Origin: Fasciola hepatica | Taxonomy: Eukaryota > Platyhelminthes > Trematoda > Plagiorchiida > Fasciolidae | DNA length: 64,000 nt | Assembly (NCBI GenBank): GCA_948099385.1 | Contig: CANUEZ040000198.1 | Span: 1,874,501-1,938,500, forward strand | Reading direction: 5' to 3' | Shown here: positions 63,975-64,000 of the stretch, in pieces | How positions within the stretch are numbered: position 1 is the stretch's first letter | How the letters are laid out: each line of letters starts with the position of its first letter | The notes under the pieces: generated by a model | Seen by the model: only the letters and a program-made list of their open reading frames with translations | What the model was told of the DNA's origin: nothing | Databases searched by the model: none | Made by a program: the position numbers and the translations under genes

Positions 63975-64000
63975 GTGAGTTGTGTTATTGATCATGTTGC

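Larger units (their letters stand above)
34625..64000 (+). repeat. 593-bp tandem satellite, 49.5 copies, open at the right edge
   Basis: Every recurring landmark is exactly 593 bp from the next across all 49 intervals between first and last exon cassette (34897 to 63954), so no copy in the window carries a net length change. Copies differ by scattered substitutions, roughly 1% by eye. Several variants are shared by units 1, 2, 3, 4 or more apart, showing block duplication. Each unit contains one micro-exon cassette, a (CAA)n run, the palindrome CAATGTACATTG, and no other exon-like cassette with a good donor. The recurring 66-83-codon frames inside the unit are intronic by this model and have no recognised domain. 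Confidence 0.98.

Noticed and set aside
34625..64000. CRISPR-like array
   Set aside because: Units are contiguous 593-bp head-to-tail copies with no unique spacers.

Overview
The window is eukaryotic: AT-rich, with no reading frame longer than 143 codons in 64 kb, a decayed Penelope-like retroelement, microsatellites, TATA-type promoters, and short AG|exon|GT cassettes with good splice sites. The architecture of a signal-peptide first exon followed by tiny symmetric exons is the hallmark of micro-exon genes (MEGs) of parasitic flatworms. A digenean, probably a blood fluke (Schistosoma-like), is the best guess. That is inference; no species-diagnostic gene was seen.

Layout. (1) 1-1236: left flank, opening with one diverged, inverted copy of the satellite found at the other end. 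(2) 1237-16869: left arm of a giant palindrome. (3) 16870-18190: unpaired spacer of 1.3 kb. (4) 18191-33852: right arm, the near-identical reverse complement of the left (coordinates sum to 35088 in the outer part and 35060 in the inner part; I noticed only scattered substitutions and one replaced tract). (5) 33853-34624: right flank, homologous to the left flank but only about 60-65% similar. (6) 34625-64000: 49.5 head-to-tail copies of a 593-bp unit with no length change, running off the window.

Main result. Each arm carries the same 5' gene head, TATAAAAG followed about 30 bp later by a 58-nt exon encoding a signal peptide (MKPILFLIVILCLVYSHQA) and ending at GTAAGT. The two heads point outward (minus strand at 2988, plus strand at 32100). 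Downstream on the right come a 27-nt cassette, a 58-nt exon whose length, splice borders and reading phase are kept in the diverged left flank, a 21-nt cassette, and then the satellite. Every satellite unit contains one 21-nt cassette, on the same strand, between a pyrimidine-rich TAG acceptor and a GTGAGT donor. The satellite therefore looks like a micro-exon gene in which one exon-intron module has been amplified to at least 50 copies. If spliced in, each copy would add seven charged residues to a secreted protein. The left gene has an identical head but runs into a different, diverged module. So the window looks like two divergent MEG-like paralogues whose 5' ends are kept identical by arm-to-arm gene conversion while their repetitive 3' parts differ.

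The rest of the arms holds repeat debris: Penelope-like RT fragments, an 832-bp direct duplication, an inverted pair of about 0.5 kb, two tRNA-like relics and a (TG)n tract. No other convincing gene was found. All identity figures are by eye; no alignment, splice predictor or database search was run.
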